Shown: positions 1-7,873 of the stretch, piece after piece | Numbering within the stretch: the stretch's first letter is position 1 | Layout: each line of letters begins with the position of its first letter | Source of the DNA: Nitrospinaceae bacterium | Lineage (GTDB): Bacteria > Nitrospinota > Nitrospinia > Nitrospinales > VA-1 | Length of the DNA stretch: 31,781 nt | NCBI GenBank assembly: GCA_029261435.1 | Contig: JAJDBI010000191.1 | Coordinates: forward strand, 1 to 31,781 | Direction: 5' to 3' | The notes under the pieces: model-generated | Databases searched by the model: none | The model's input: only the letters and a program-made list of their open reading frames with translations | What the model was told of the DNA's origin: nothing | Position numbers and translations under genes: made by a program

Positions 1-814
1 AGTCCCCACCACTTTTCACCGTTTCGGTCAGTTGCAGATAAGCCGATTCACCTTCGTATACTACGGCGGTGTCGAACCACTCCCACAGTCCTTCCATTCC
101 TGGCAACATATCGCGGATGCGGGTGATAATATTGCCACCCAGGGTGATATGCGTGCCCGGGAATTCTTCCTTGATCATTTTGCAGAAAGTGAAGGTGGCG
201 ATGAGTTGTTTCTGTTGCACGACTGAGATGCCGATCATCCTCGGGCGTTCACGTTCCATCACCGGACGAATCAACATGCGATAAACATCGCGGTAGATAT
301 TGATCTGGTCGTCATCGACGGCTTCGAGAATCTCTGAAGACATGAACGGTTTGTAAACGATATCCGTTTCGATGGGAGGGAAACAAATTTGCGCCGGGTA
401 ATAACCGAGCGAAACCAGGCCCATAACTTCGTGCAAACAGTTCGTGGCCCACTCCAACTGGTCGATATCGTAAAACGCTTTCCCGCGCAGGATTCCTTTT
501 GCTCGTTCTACATCGGCAGAAAACTGTTGGAACAGTTCGGGCGTGCAGGTGAGCAGTTTTTGCATCAACTCCTGTTCTTCTTCATCGAGCTGGCGTTTCT
601 CGGAAACTTCCTGGAGGTATTTTAGCTCACTGGCAATGCGTTGCGCGACATGCTCCAAAAATCGGGAGCTGAAAAACAGGTCATACATCTCAACATTGAC
701 ATCCAGCTGCGAAACGTCATGCCCTGCCGGACGCAAGACTGCCGCGAGACAAGGCAGGCTCAAATAAGGCTCGGAAGGCAACCAGTCTGGTGGAAATATG
801 AGTAGTGATTTCAT
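1..814 (-). CDS. B12-binding radical SAM protein, N-terminal part (cut by window edge)
   Basis: The reading frame opens at an ATG at 814 on the minus strand and stays open for 271 codons to base 1, so this is the N-terminal portion of a longer gene. The start MKSLLIFPPDW, followed by a sentence of the form LP(Y)SEPYLSLP, matches the neighbouring 600-residue protein (MKTLLIFPAQW, YLSTPYLT). Later it shows a Rossmann-like core with MIGISVVQQKQ and ITLGGN, equivalent to GISIIGISQ and ITLGGP in the neighbour; this is the cobalamin-binding-type domain that precedes the radical SAM barrel. The Cys cluster would lie beyond the window. It is separated by 98 bases from the upstream paralogue and is probably co-transcribed with it. 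The substrate is unknown. The family call rests mainly on similarity to the complete neighbour. Confidence 0.8.
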   Translation of the reverse strand, partial: MKSLLIFPPDWLPSEPYLSLPCLAAVLRPAGHDVSQLDVNVEMYDLFFSSRFLEHVAQRIASELKYLQEVSEKRQLDEEEQELMQKLLTCTPELFQQFSADVERAKGILRGKAFYDIDQLEWATNCLHEVMGLVSLGYYPAQICFPPIETDIVYKPFMSSEILEAVDDDQINIYRDVYRMLIRPVMERERPRMIGISVVQQKQLIATFTFCKMIKEEFPGTHITLGGNIITRIRDMLPGMEGLWEWFDTAVVYEGESAYLQLTETVKSGGD

Positions 815-912
815 ATCAGCTTCTGTTGCTAAAAATATTCATTTAATTACCTGAGATTCTTCGTCAAGATTCAGGATGTCTTCCCAAAAACCTGTTTCAT
901 GCCTCGTAGAGG

Positions 913-2715
913 CTAGGCTCTACAGAGTACCTTATCCTCTTCCTCTGCCGAGGGCGGCTTACCGTTCAGCGATTCTTTGCCAAATTTATCCAGATAGAGC
1001 AGAAAATGTTCGCGTGGCAGAGTGCCCCATAAATTCAAGGTCTGAAAATACTCTTCTGCCATGCTGATGCATTTGTTGTTCATTTCCCCGGCTTCTTCGC
1101 GGGACATGCCCTCTTTCGCAACGAAGTCCAGATTCATGGCTATGTTTCTTTCCGGATCTTCGATAATGCGCTCGATGGAAAATTTTTCCGGATACTGGTA
1201 GCAGCTGGAGTCTCGATTCAGCAGAAACACTCCCGGCCCAAAGGAATGGATTGAGTCGAGGTTGTCGCGAAGAAAGTCGATGGTCTCCTGAGCTTCGGGG
1301 CGGGTTTCGGTGGGGAACCCGAAAAACAGAAACGAATGGTTCCAGATACCCGCCTTATGACTTTCACTCAGGACATCGCGTTCCACTTCTTTAGTGGTCC
1401 CTTTATCTATTAGAGCCAGTACACGGTCGTTAGCACTTTCCAACCCGAACATCAGAAAGTTGAACCCGGCCTTCTTCATTTTGCTGAACAATTTTTCGTC
1501 CATCACCTTTTCAAACTTCAGCAGCGCTAACGAACTGATTTCCACTCCGCGCTCGATCATCAGTTCCGACACATCGTTGAGCGCATGCGGCGACATGGCC
1601 TCATCGGAAAAGGTGAAATATTTCGTGTTGTATTTTTTCATCAACGCTTCCAGCTCATCCACCATGCCCTGGGTTTTCTGTTTGCCATATCGGTGCCCGT
1701 ATACAAAACTGTGGGTGCAGAATGTGCACTTGCCCCAGTAGCAACCGCGACTTTGTAATACCGGAATGATCGGGTACGGCGACAAATAGTTATTCATCGG
1801 CAGACCGTCGAAAGTCGGACCGGGAATTTCTTCGAAGCGGAGTTCCACACGTTCCTTGTTATGCACCACTTCCCGTCCATTCAAATGGATCAGGTTCGGC
1901 ACGGTCGATAACGCATCGCCGGCTTTGAGTGCAGTGAGCAGTCGATGCATGGGCTCTTCGCCTTCAAAAGTGACAATGCTGTGGCAGAAATCATCAAAAA
2001 ATTCTGGATGCCCGATCAACTGTTCGGCATTGACACTGAATATCGGACCTCCAAGGGTGATATGCAGATGCGGATATTTTTCTTTAAGCAACCGGGCCAA
2101 AGTCAGCCCCGGGATGATCTGCGAAATGCCGATGATTGAAATTCCAACGACATCATAATCCTGCCAGTTTTCACCGGGGATCAGAATGTTTTCATATAAA
2201 TGGATGAAGGGATTGGTCTCTTTATCGCGAGTGGTTTCATGTGCCTTGCGGGTGGACTCCTCAGCGCGGGTGCCACTCTCGAAAGTCGACAAGCTCAAAA
2301 CCGCCGGGGCATGCGCATCAGAAACCAGTTTCAAAGCCGACTTGATCACCATATCCGCCTGCTGATACGAAGGAAAATCGAAAAACCGCTCTGGAGTTCG
2401 GAGAACCGACTTGGCCTCTTCGACTCCTGTAATGATGCGGTCGGAAAACTTTAATCCCATCGACAACACATCCAGATGAGATTTCTCCTTGATCGACAGA
2501 GAGCCCTGGCTTTTGAGAGACTTCAGTTTCTCGGCCATCAGATGTTCGGAATTTTTCAACAGAGGGGCCGACAAAAAATTGTCGTAGGACGCTATATTAA
2601 AATCTCTCTGGTCCACTTCCCAGCCTTTGGCCCGTAAATAGGACGTCAGATAGGGTGTGCTTAAATACGGCTGAGTGGGATACCACTGTGCCGGAAAAAT
2701 CAATAAGGTCTTCAT
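913..2715 (-). CDS. B12-binding domain radical SAM protein
   Basis: A 600-residue cytosolic enzyme of the cobalamin-binding radical SAM superfamily, which uses S-adenosylmethionine and a [4Fe-4S] cluster for methylations or other radical chemistry. Residues about 185-260 form the Rossmann-like B12-binding-type domain (VVGISIIGIS, HITLGGP). The radical SAM barrel follows, with its cluster at C325, C330 and C333. The spacing is CX4CX2C within RGCYWGKCTFC, a variant of the textbook CX3CX2C that I associate with this B12-binding subgroup. Later barrel motifs include FTFSDEAMSP and FLMFGLESANDRVL. The about 180-residue N-terminal region before the B12 domain is helical and shared with the next gene downstream. 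A 6-bp dyad (906-911 with 918-923) overlaps the stop codon but has no U-tract. The substrate cannot be told from sequence; no peptide precursor or known partner is adjacent. Confidence 0.88.
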   Translation of the reverse strand: MKTLLIFPAQWYPTQPYLSTPYLTSYLRAKGWEVDQRDFNIASYDNFLSAPLLKNSEHLMAEKLKSLKSQGSLSIKEKSHLDVLSMGLKFSDRIITGVEEAKSVLRTPERFFDFPSYQQADMVIKSALKLVSDAHAPAVLSLSTFESGTRAEESTRKAHETTRDKETNPFIHLYENILIPGENWQDYDVVGISIIGISQIIPGLTLARLLKEKYPHLHITLGGPIFSVNAEQLIGHPEFFDDFCHSIVTFEGEEPMHRLLTALKAGDALSTVPNLIHLNGREVVHNKERVELRFEEIPGPTFDGLPMNNYLSPYPIIPVLQSRGCYWGKCTFCTHSFVYGHRYGKQKTQGMVDELEALMKKYNTKYFTFSDEAMSPHALNDVSELMIERGVEISSLALLKFEKVMDEKLFSKMKKAGFNFLMFGLESANDRVLALIDKGTTKEVERDVLSESHKAGIWNHSFLFFGFPTETRPEAQETIDFLRDNLDSIHSFGPGVFLLNRDSSCYQYPEKFSIERIIEDPERNIAMNLDFVAKEGMSREEAGEMNNKCISMAEEYFQTLNLWGTLPREHFLLYLDKFGKESLNGKPPSAEEEDKVLCRA

Positions 2716-2760
2716 GATGGTTCTAATGATACCATTTTAAATATATTAAGCCCAACGAGA

Positions 2761-2800
2761 TAATAATTGACATCAATTTTTAATAATTGACATCAATTTT
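2761..2800. repeat. Exact 20-bp tandem duplication, each copy holding a palindrome
   Basis: Bases 2761-2780 and 2781-2800 are identical. Each copy contains the dyad AATTGA-CA-TCAATT (6-bp arms, 2-base centre), so two possible operator half-site pairs lie in direct repeat, 20 bp apart centre to centre (about two helical turns). The second copy supplies the -35 hexamer of the promoter at 2787-2814. The repeat lies between the minus-strand radical SAM genes and the plus-strand NHL gene. It could be a regulator-binding site or an AT-rich UP-like element that arose by slippage. Confidence 0.85.
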
Positions 2801-2814
2801 ATGGAACGTATAAT
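2787..2814 (+). promoter_or_regulatory. Consensus sigma70-type promoter for the NHL gene
   Basis: TTGACA at 2787-2792 and TATAAT at 2809-2814, both exact matches to the consensus hexamers, are separated by 16 bases. Transcription would start near 2821, giving an untranslated leader of about 190 bases before the ATG at 3013. The -35 box overlaps the second copy of the tandem palindrome, so a protein bound there would block polymerase. Confidence 0.75.
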
Positions 2815-3012
2815 TGCCTGATTATAAGACATGTAAATAAAGCTTTCACCCCGCCAGCAAAGGAACCGGGCAGTGTAAAGTCATCCTGAAACCGGGTTTT
2901 CCCCAATAGCAAAAAGGGCATAAATTCTAATTCTTCCCATAATATTTTTTAAGGTTTAATGGGGTGAATTTGGGGTTTTCCTGGAGTTTTTCGTCCACAA
3001 TGAGGTTTGAAC
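2815..3012 (+). other. Long untranslated leader, no recognised riboswitch
   Basis: About 190 bases between the predicted start site and the ATG at 3013. It is moderately GC-rich near 2850-2905, with two CCGGG-containing blocks, then AT-rich and G/T-rich. I compared it by eye with c-di-GMP-I and cobalamin riboswitch cores and found no convincing match. A ribosome-binding site GAGGT lies at 3002-3006. Confidence 0.4.
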
Positions 3013-5187
3013 ATGCTGAAAAAAAATCTTAAAGTTTTTATCGCTCTGAACATTTTATTGTGGGGAGTGGTTTCTACTATTCCCGCATTTGCTAAAACGG
3101 TCAAAGCCACTGAAACTGAAATTTCACTGGTTGATGGTATCGCCGTTGATAGTAAAGGCAATATTTATATTGCCAGGCGCGACAACAACATCATCAGCCG
3201 TGTAGATACTAAAGGTAATATGACCCGATTTGCCGGTACCGGTGAATCTGGGTACAGTGGCGACGGCGGCAAAGCCACCGATGCGAAGCTTAAATTACCT
3301 GCTGGCTTAACTTTCGATAAAAAAGGCAACCTCTATATTGCCGATAGAGACAATCATCGAGTGAGAAAAATAGACACTCACGGCATTATCACTACAGTTG
3401 CAGGTAATGGCACAGCAGGGTTCAGTGGAGACGGAGGTCAAGCAACTGAAGCCATGCTCAAGCACCCTTCAGGAATCGCGGTCGATGATAAAGGAAATGT
3501 CTTTATTTCTGATCGTTCCAATGACAGAGTCCGGGTTGTGAACAGAAAAGGAGTTATCTCTACTTATGCCGGCAATGGCATTGACGGAGCAAAAGGCGAT
3601 TCCGGTCCTGCTACCAAGGGACAATTATCGAAACCTTTCGGACTGGCCTTGGACAAAAAGGGAAACCTCTACATAGCTGACCGGAAGAGCAATCGGGTTC
3701 GAATGGTTACGCCTCAAGGCATCCTCCATACAGTGGCTGGAGATGGCGGCTTCTTTTTCTCGGGAGATAATGGACCCGCCTACCGCGCCAGTGTTGCAGG
3801 CCCTACAGGAGTAGTGGTTGACAAGAACGGTATTCTCTATATTGCTGATCGCAATAATAACCGAATCCGTGCAGTTGATACGCAGGGAATGATCCGCACC
3901 GTGGTTGGAACCGGACAGCAGGATTACAACGGTGATTCTGAGCTTGCCCGTGATTCCAATCTACACCTGCCTTTCGGAGTTGCTCTGGATCCAGATGGCA
4001 ACCTGCTGGTCATAGATCGTTCGCATTACCGCATTCGTAAGATAGACCCTCGGCGTGGCAGCATCAAAACCGTCGCAGGAAATGGTTTGAAGATGTTCAA
4101 GGGTGATGGCGGCCCGGCTACCGGAGCAACGTTGAGCTTTCCCCAGGGACTCACCGTAGACAAAAATGACAACCTGCTGATCTCTGATAAGGGGCACTAC
4201 CGAATTCGAAGTATTTCACCCGATGGAGTTATCCAAACTATCGCCGGAAACGGAGTACGAGGAAATATTGGAGATGGTCTGCCAGCTATGGAAGCTTCAA
4301 TCTATGGGGCAACAATCCTGAAGCTGAACAATAAGGGAGAAATGTTCATCGTCAGCCCCAGCGGATTCACCAGTGTTATTCGCAAAATCGATGAGTCAAA
4401 CATCATGCGGAAAGTTCTGGGAACAGTGGACAAGAACTATCTGGAGTCTATCGCTAACAGCAAATACAAAGGCAGAGTTCAAACAGGCGAACTGGCGATC
4501 ATCACCACATTTTCAGACATCGCTTTTGACCAAAAAGGGAATATGTTTATTTCCGACCGGCTCAATCACCAGATCCGCAAGGTCTCTGCATCAGGCGAAA
4601 TCTCTACGATCGCCGGCACCGGGGAGTCGGCCCACTATGGAGACGGCGGTCCGGCCAGTGAAGCCGCGTTCCGTGACCCAAGCTCTCTTGCTACCGACAA
4701 GGAAGGAAATCTTTATATCGCTGATGGTGCCAATAATATGATTCGAAAAATAGACACCAATGGCATTGTCACCACGATCGCTGGCAACGGCAACCACGAA
4801 AACTCGGGCGATGGTGGCCCGGCATTGGAAGCGGGAATCCGCAACATGGATTACTTGGCTGTGAGCCCGAGCGGAGAACTGCACATCGTGGGGATGAACT
4901 CCTATGTTATCAGAAAAATCACCAAGGATGGAAAGATCGAGAGGGTCGCAGGGACTGGCTACCAAGGCTATTTTGGTGATGGCGGCCCCGCCACCAAAGC
5001 CATGTTCAAAAGCCCCGCAGCAATCGCTTTCGACTCAAAAGGCAATTTATTTATTTCTGATATGGGGAACAACTTGATCCGTAAAGTGGACACCAACGGA
5101 ATCATCTCCGCATATGCAGGAACCGGAACTTTTGGTTGGGCACAGGATGGGGAAACCGTAGAAATTTACCTACAAAACTTTCCATAG
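3013..5187 (+). CDS. Secreted NHL-repeat beta-propeller protein (12 repeats)
   Basis: A 724-residue exported protein. The start is ATG at 3013, six bases after the Shine-Dalgarno GAGGT (3002-3006); the in-frame TTG at 3007 overlaps that site and is less likely. A Sec signal peptide (Lys-rich start, hydrophobic core, AFA cleavage box) ends near residue 27. The rest is twelve consecutive repeats of about 56 residues, each built as G(I/L)AxDxxGNLYIADxxNxRIRKxDxxG, then xxTxAGxGxxGxxGDGGPAT. Repeat 8 is longer and lacks the GDGG signature. Twelve blades would fit two six-bladed propellers. NHL propellers bind proteins, carbohydrate or nucleic acid, or act as enzymes; nothing here fixes which. It has no membrane anchor or C-terminal sorting signal that I can see. 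It shares a terminator with the next gene. Confidence 0.9.
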   Translation: MLKKNLKVFIALNILLWGVVSTIPAFAKTVKATETEISLVDGIAVDSKGNIYIARRDNNIISRVDTKGNMTRFAGTGESGYSGDGGKATDAKLKLPAGLTFDKKGNLYIADRDNHRVRKIDTHGIITTVAGNGTAGFSGDGGQATEAMLKHPSGIAVDDKGNVFISDRSNDRVRVVNRKGVISTYAGNGIDGAKGDSGPATKGQLSKPFGLALDKKGNLYIADRKSNRVRMVTPQGILHTVAGDGGFFFSGDNGPAYRASVAGPTGVVVDKNGILYIADRNNNRIRAVDTQGMIRTVVGTGQQDYNGDSELARDSNLHLPFGVALDPDGNLLVIDRSHYRIRKIDPRRGSIKTVAGNGLKMFKGDGGPATGATLSFPQGLTVDKNDNLLISDKGHYRIRSISPDGVIQTIAGNGVRGNIGDGLPAMEASIYGATILKLNNKGEMFIVSPSGFTSVIRKIDESNIMRKVLGTVDKNYLESIANSKYKGRVQTGELAIITTFSDIAFDQKGNMFISDRLNHQIRKVSASGEISTIAGTGESAHYGDGGPASEAAFRDPSSLATDKEGNLYIADGANNMIRKIDTNGIVTTIAGNGNHENSGDGGPALEAGIRNMDYLAVSPSGELHIVGMNSYVIRKITKDGKIERVAGTGYQGYFGDGGPATKAMFKSPAAIAFDSKGNLFISDMGNNLIRKVDTNGIISAYAGTGTFGWAQDGETVEIYLQNFP

Positions 5188-5254
5188 CCTTCGATAAGAC
5201 ACTGGATTAATTATTTTAGAAGCAATTAAATTTTTTTATTTTCGGAGATTTTCA

Positions 5255-5761
5255 ATGCAAAAACGCAACTTCGTGACAGGAATAATTTTAGCAATGTCTC
5301 TGGCATTCAGCGGTCAGGCTTTCGCGGCTGACACCGATGGACTCGCCAAAATTCTCAAAAAAATAGATGGGCTGGCCTGCACCCAACCCCAAAAACTTCC
5401 ACAGTTTTTCTCTAAAGACCATATCATCATGGTCGATGATAAACGCGCCTTGCTGGAAAACCGGATTAAGGACTACCAGCAAATGCTGTCCGATTTCAGA
5501 GATATGGATTGCCGGACCCAACGACAGGTTCTCGCTGGAAAAGTCGGCAAAGATATCAGCTATCTTCTGGTCGATGAAATCATCAGCATCACCTCCAAAT
5601 CAACGGATACCGATGAGCGACAACACAGCGTCTGTAGTTATACGTTTAACCGGGAAGGCACAAACTGGAAGGTCTCCCTGGAGCATTGCTCAAGCCTCCC
5701 CGATTACAGCATAAACCCTGGAGACGATGCACTGTACTATTTCCACAACCCGGTCTACTAA
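5255..5761 (+). CDS. Small exported protein of unknown function, possible NTF2-like fold
   Basis: 168 residues, start ATG at 5255 with GGAG at 5244-5247. A clear Sec signal peptide ends at AFA about residue 24, so the mature protein is about 144 residues and periplasmic or secreted. It contains four Cys in the mature part. The C-terminal half (VCSYTFNREGTNWKVSLEHCS) resembles the last strands of NTF2/SnoaL-like domains, where an alternating strand ends in a Trp-containing hairpin; this is a weak impression, not a family match. It lies 67 bases after the NHL gene and ahead of the terminator at 5811, so both are probably one transcript and may act together outside the cytoplasm. Confidence 0.75.
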   Translation: MQKRNFVTGIILAMSLAFSGQAFAADTDGLAKILKKIDGLACTQPQKLPQFFSKDHIIMVDDKRALLENRIKDYQQMLSDFRDMDCRTQRQVLAGKVGKDISYLLVDEIISITSKSTDTDERQHSVCSYTFNREGTNWKVSLEHCSSLPDYSINPGDDALYYFHNPVY

Positions 5762-5810
5762 GCCAGCAATTTGATCGGCGACATCCGCCGTCACCCGAAA
5801 CATTTTTTAG

Positions 5811-5843
5811 AGGCGTTATGAGTTTTCTCATAACGCCTTTTTC
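5811..5843 (+). terminator. Intrinsic terminator of the NHL operon
   Basis: A perfect 12-bp stem (5811-5822 with 5827-5838), TTTT loop, followed directly by a T-rich tract (TTTTTCTTTTCT from 5838). The minus-strand side lacks a U-tract, so it works for plus-strand transcripts only. It sits 43 bases from the stop of the convergent signalling operon. Confidence 0.92.
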
Positions 5844-5881
5844 TTTTCTCAATCTCAGGTTTATTGCCTAATACTTGAGTT

Positions 5882-7012
5882 TCATGTCTGGCAGGAGGGC
5901 GCGCGTGGCAATAAAATATGAAACTCACTTCCTTTTCCGACAAATGTTTTCACGCCAATGGAACCATTCATCAACTCTATTAGTTTTTTAGAAATTGTCA
6001 GGCCAATCCCTGTTCCTTCCACTTCACTGTACTCTGCTCCCAATCGATCAAAAGGTTTGAACAAAGAGGCCAGCTTTTCATTGGCAATCCCAATTCCCGT
6101 ATCATTCACATTAATGCGGAGGTATTTTTCATCAAGAATATCCACCGTCAAGGTTACAGAACCCTTCGGGCAATTATATTTAATTCCATTTGAAACCAGA
6201 TTGAGCAAAACCTGCCTAAGCCGCATTTTGTCCCCTAATGCATAAATACCCTTGTGAGAAGAAATATTATCAATCAAGTCAACATGAAACTCTTCCGAGA
6301 TAGGGTGAACCATAGAGAAAACTTCTTCGACCAATTCGGCAACGCAAATGGATTCAATAGATACATCATCCTCTTCTTTTTCAATGCGGGATAATTCCAA
6401 CACATCGTTGATCAGATCCATCAAATGCCGACCGGCGTTTAGAATTTGCGAAACCCTCGCTTGATGTGCTTCTGACAGAGGATCTTTTTCACTCTCACTC
6501 ATCAGTTGCGCAAATCCAAGAATAGCGTTCATGGGTGTTCGTAATTCGTGGCTCATTCGCGAAAGAAACTCAGACTTGGCTTTATTGTGCTGTTCAGCTT
6601 CTTCCTTTGCCTTCCGCATCTCCAGATTTTGGAGGCATTGCACCAGGACTACCGGAGTTAAAGCATCCTTGGGTAAATAGTCCGAAGCCCCACTTTTGAT
6701 AGCCTGAGCCGCCAGAAACTCGTCACCTTCACCTGTCATAATTACAATAGAAGCAAGAGGGTCGACAGCTAAAATTTTTCCCAATATCTCTAAACCATCA
6801 ATATCAGGAAGGTTGTAATCCAGAAATACACAATCGAACTGGTTTTCTTTAAATGCATCAAAGCCTTCTAAACCATAAGAGTACGCTTGAATTTCACAAG
6901 AAATATCGGACTTATTCAAAAAACGTTGAAAAGATGAACGATCCACTTTGTCATCATCAATCAAAAGTAATTTGTATGATTTTTCCTGATTCTGCTGCAA
7001 AATACTATTCAT
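5882..7012 (-). CDS. REC-histidine kinase (response regulator fused to sensor kinase)
   Basis: 376 residues, soluble. An N-terminal receiver domain (about 13-130) has the acidic pair in LLIDDDK, the phospho-acceptor D65 in FLDYNLP, the Thr in MTGEGDE and K115 in YLPK. A short coiled coil (EMRKAKEEAEQHNKAKSEF) leads to a HisKA domain with H155 in SHELRTP, then HATPase_c with NLVSNGIKYN (N box), DTGIGI (G1) and GTGIGL (G2). All catalytic residues are present. REC before kinase is the reverse of common hybrid kinases, so the receiver probably controls the kinase. Last gene of the minus-strand run, 27 bases after the REC-PAS gene. No strong ribosome-binding site is visible. Its receiver resembles those of the REC-PAS and REC-PAS-GGDEF proteins (DDDKxDR, GASDYxPK). 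Confidence 0.92.
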   Translation of the reverse strand: MNSILQQNQEKSYKLLLIDDDKVDRSSFQRFLNKSDISCEIQAYSYGLEGFDAFKENQFDCVFLDYNLPDIDGLEILGKILAVDPLASIVIMTGEGDEFLAAQAIKSGASDYLPKDALTPVVLVQCLQNLEMRKAKEEAEQHNKAKSEFLSRMSHELRTPMNAILGFAQLMSESEKDPLSEAHQARVSQILNAGRHLMDLINDVLELSRIEKEEDDVSIESICVAELVEEVFSMVHPISEEFHVDLIDNISSHKGIYALGDKMRLRQVLLNLVSNGIKYNCPKGSVTLTVDILDEKYLRINVNDTGIGIANEKLASLFKPFDRLGAEYSEVEGTGIGLTISKKLIELMNGSIGVKTFVGKGSEFHILLPRAPSCQT

Positions 7013-7039
7013 TTTCTTGGTTCGATAATTTAAAAAAAA

Positions 7040-7873
7040 TCACTGCCCAGTATTTGGTGTCCTTCGAGCTATACATAAAGTTCCCAAAAACTTCTTATTC
7101 ACACTCTTTTTAAATACCATTTCATCGGGAACATCCCACATACCAAAAGCATCGACAAGAACTGATACGATGGGTAATTTCTCATAAAGGCTGGATTCCT
7201 TATTGGTCTTAAAGTTGATTTCAAGATTGTTGGTTGCCTTAGGCCCTACACCTCGAGTTGCTATTTGAGGCAAAATAGAGTCTATATCCTCTGAATGGAT
7301 GATACTTTCTATGGGCTTTTCTACCAATTCATCAGAATCGTATCCCAGCATTTCAAAAGCTGAATTTACAAAAATTATGTTCTTATCAGGGTCTAACTGA
7401 AAGACCAGATCGGAAATCTTTTCTACAATGTTGCGGTATTTTTCTTCGCTGGCAACAAGTTTTGTTTCCGCCTCTTTGGCTCGAATTTCCAAATTGTGGA
7501 CCCGAATAGCATTATTAATACTTCGCCCCAACGAACTTGCAGATAAATGATTTTTAGGAATATAATCCGCTGCCCCGGCTTTCAGTGCCTGCACTGCCAA
7601 CAACTCATCTCCCTGCCCAGTCAAAAACAATACGGGTGGACAAAGATATTCTCTCAGCATCAATTTTTTCAAAAACTGAATTCCATCTCCGTCAGGAAGT
7701 TGATAGTCAAGCAGTATGCATTCGAATTTTTTACTTTCCATCTCAGACAGAGCTTTTGCACAATCACTGACTTCAATAATTTCAGAGTTCTCAATTTCAG
7801 TTTCTAAATATTTACGAATGGACTTTCGATCTACAGCGTCATCTTCAACAAGTAAAAACGATTTTTTCTTCAT
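7040..7873 (-). CDS. REC-PAS protein without output domain
   Basis: 277 residues. Receiver domain about 5-125 with phospho-acceptor D56 in LLDYQLP, LTGQGDE and YIPK. A PAS domain follows (about 150-270; IVEKISDLVFQLDPDKNIIFVNSAFEMLGY). The protein ends just after the PAS domain. It is alignable along its whole length with the N-terminal 270 residues of the REC-PAS-GGDEF protein at 11622-13034 (shared GPxxTxNLEI and DVxDExV...KKFLGTL), so it looks like that protein without its cyclase. No downstream frame continues into GGDEF sequence, and the next gene starts 27 bases later, so this is an intact REC-PAS adaptor rather than a frameshift. Its start overlaps the stop of the upstream REC gene by four bases (ATGA), implying translational coupling. 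Confidence 0.88.
   Translation of the reverse strand: MKKKSFLLVEDDAVDRKSIRKYLETEIENSEIIEVSDCAKALSEMESKKFECILLDYQLPDGDGIQFLKKLMLREYLCPPVLFLTGQGDELLAVQALKAGAADYIPKNHLSASSLGRSINNAIRVHNLEIRAKEAETKLVASEEKYRNIVEKISDLVFQLDPDKNIIFVNSAFEMLGYDSDELVEKPIESIIHSEDIDSILPQIATRGVGPKATNNLEINFKTNKESSLYEKLPIVSVLVDAFGMWDVPDEMVFKKSVNKKFLGTLCIARRTPNTGQ

Noticed and set aside
325..340. CX4CX2C in the radical SAM protein as a defective cluster site (residues 325-333 of the protein at 913-2715)
   Set aside because: The surrounding RGCYWGKCTFC pattern is one I associate with functional B12-binding radical SAM proteins, so it is treated as a variant.
32..767. Several short plus-strand frames
   Set aside because: They are antisense to the radical SAM fragment, which is open through all 271 codons and matches its neighbour.
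906..923. Hairpin over the stop codon of the complete radical SAM gene as a terminator
   Set aside because: Perfect 6-bp stem but no U-tract on either strand; the paralogue downstream is likely co-transcribed.
2761..2800. Start of a CRISPR-like array
   Set aside because: Two head-to-tail copies with no spacer; a simple tandem duplication at a promoter.
2821..3006. Possible c-di-GMP or cobalamin riboswitch in the NHL leader (GCAAAG and CCGGG blocks)
   Set aside because: The conserved cores and pairing of those classes could not be assembled; only short words matched.
5811..5838. Bidirectional terminator also serving the signalling operon
   Set aside because: On the minus strand the stem is followed by CTAAAAAATG, not a U-tract.
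7040..7873. REC-PAS gene as a frameshifted or broken diguanylate cyclase
   Set aside because: No GGDEF-like residues in any frame downstream, and the next gene begins within 27 bases.
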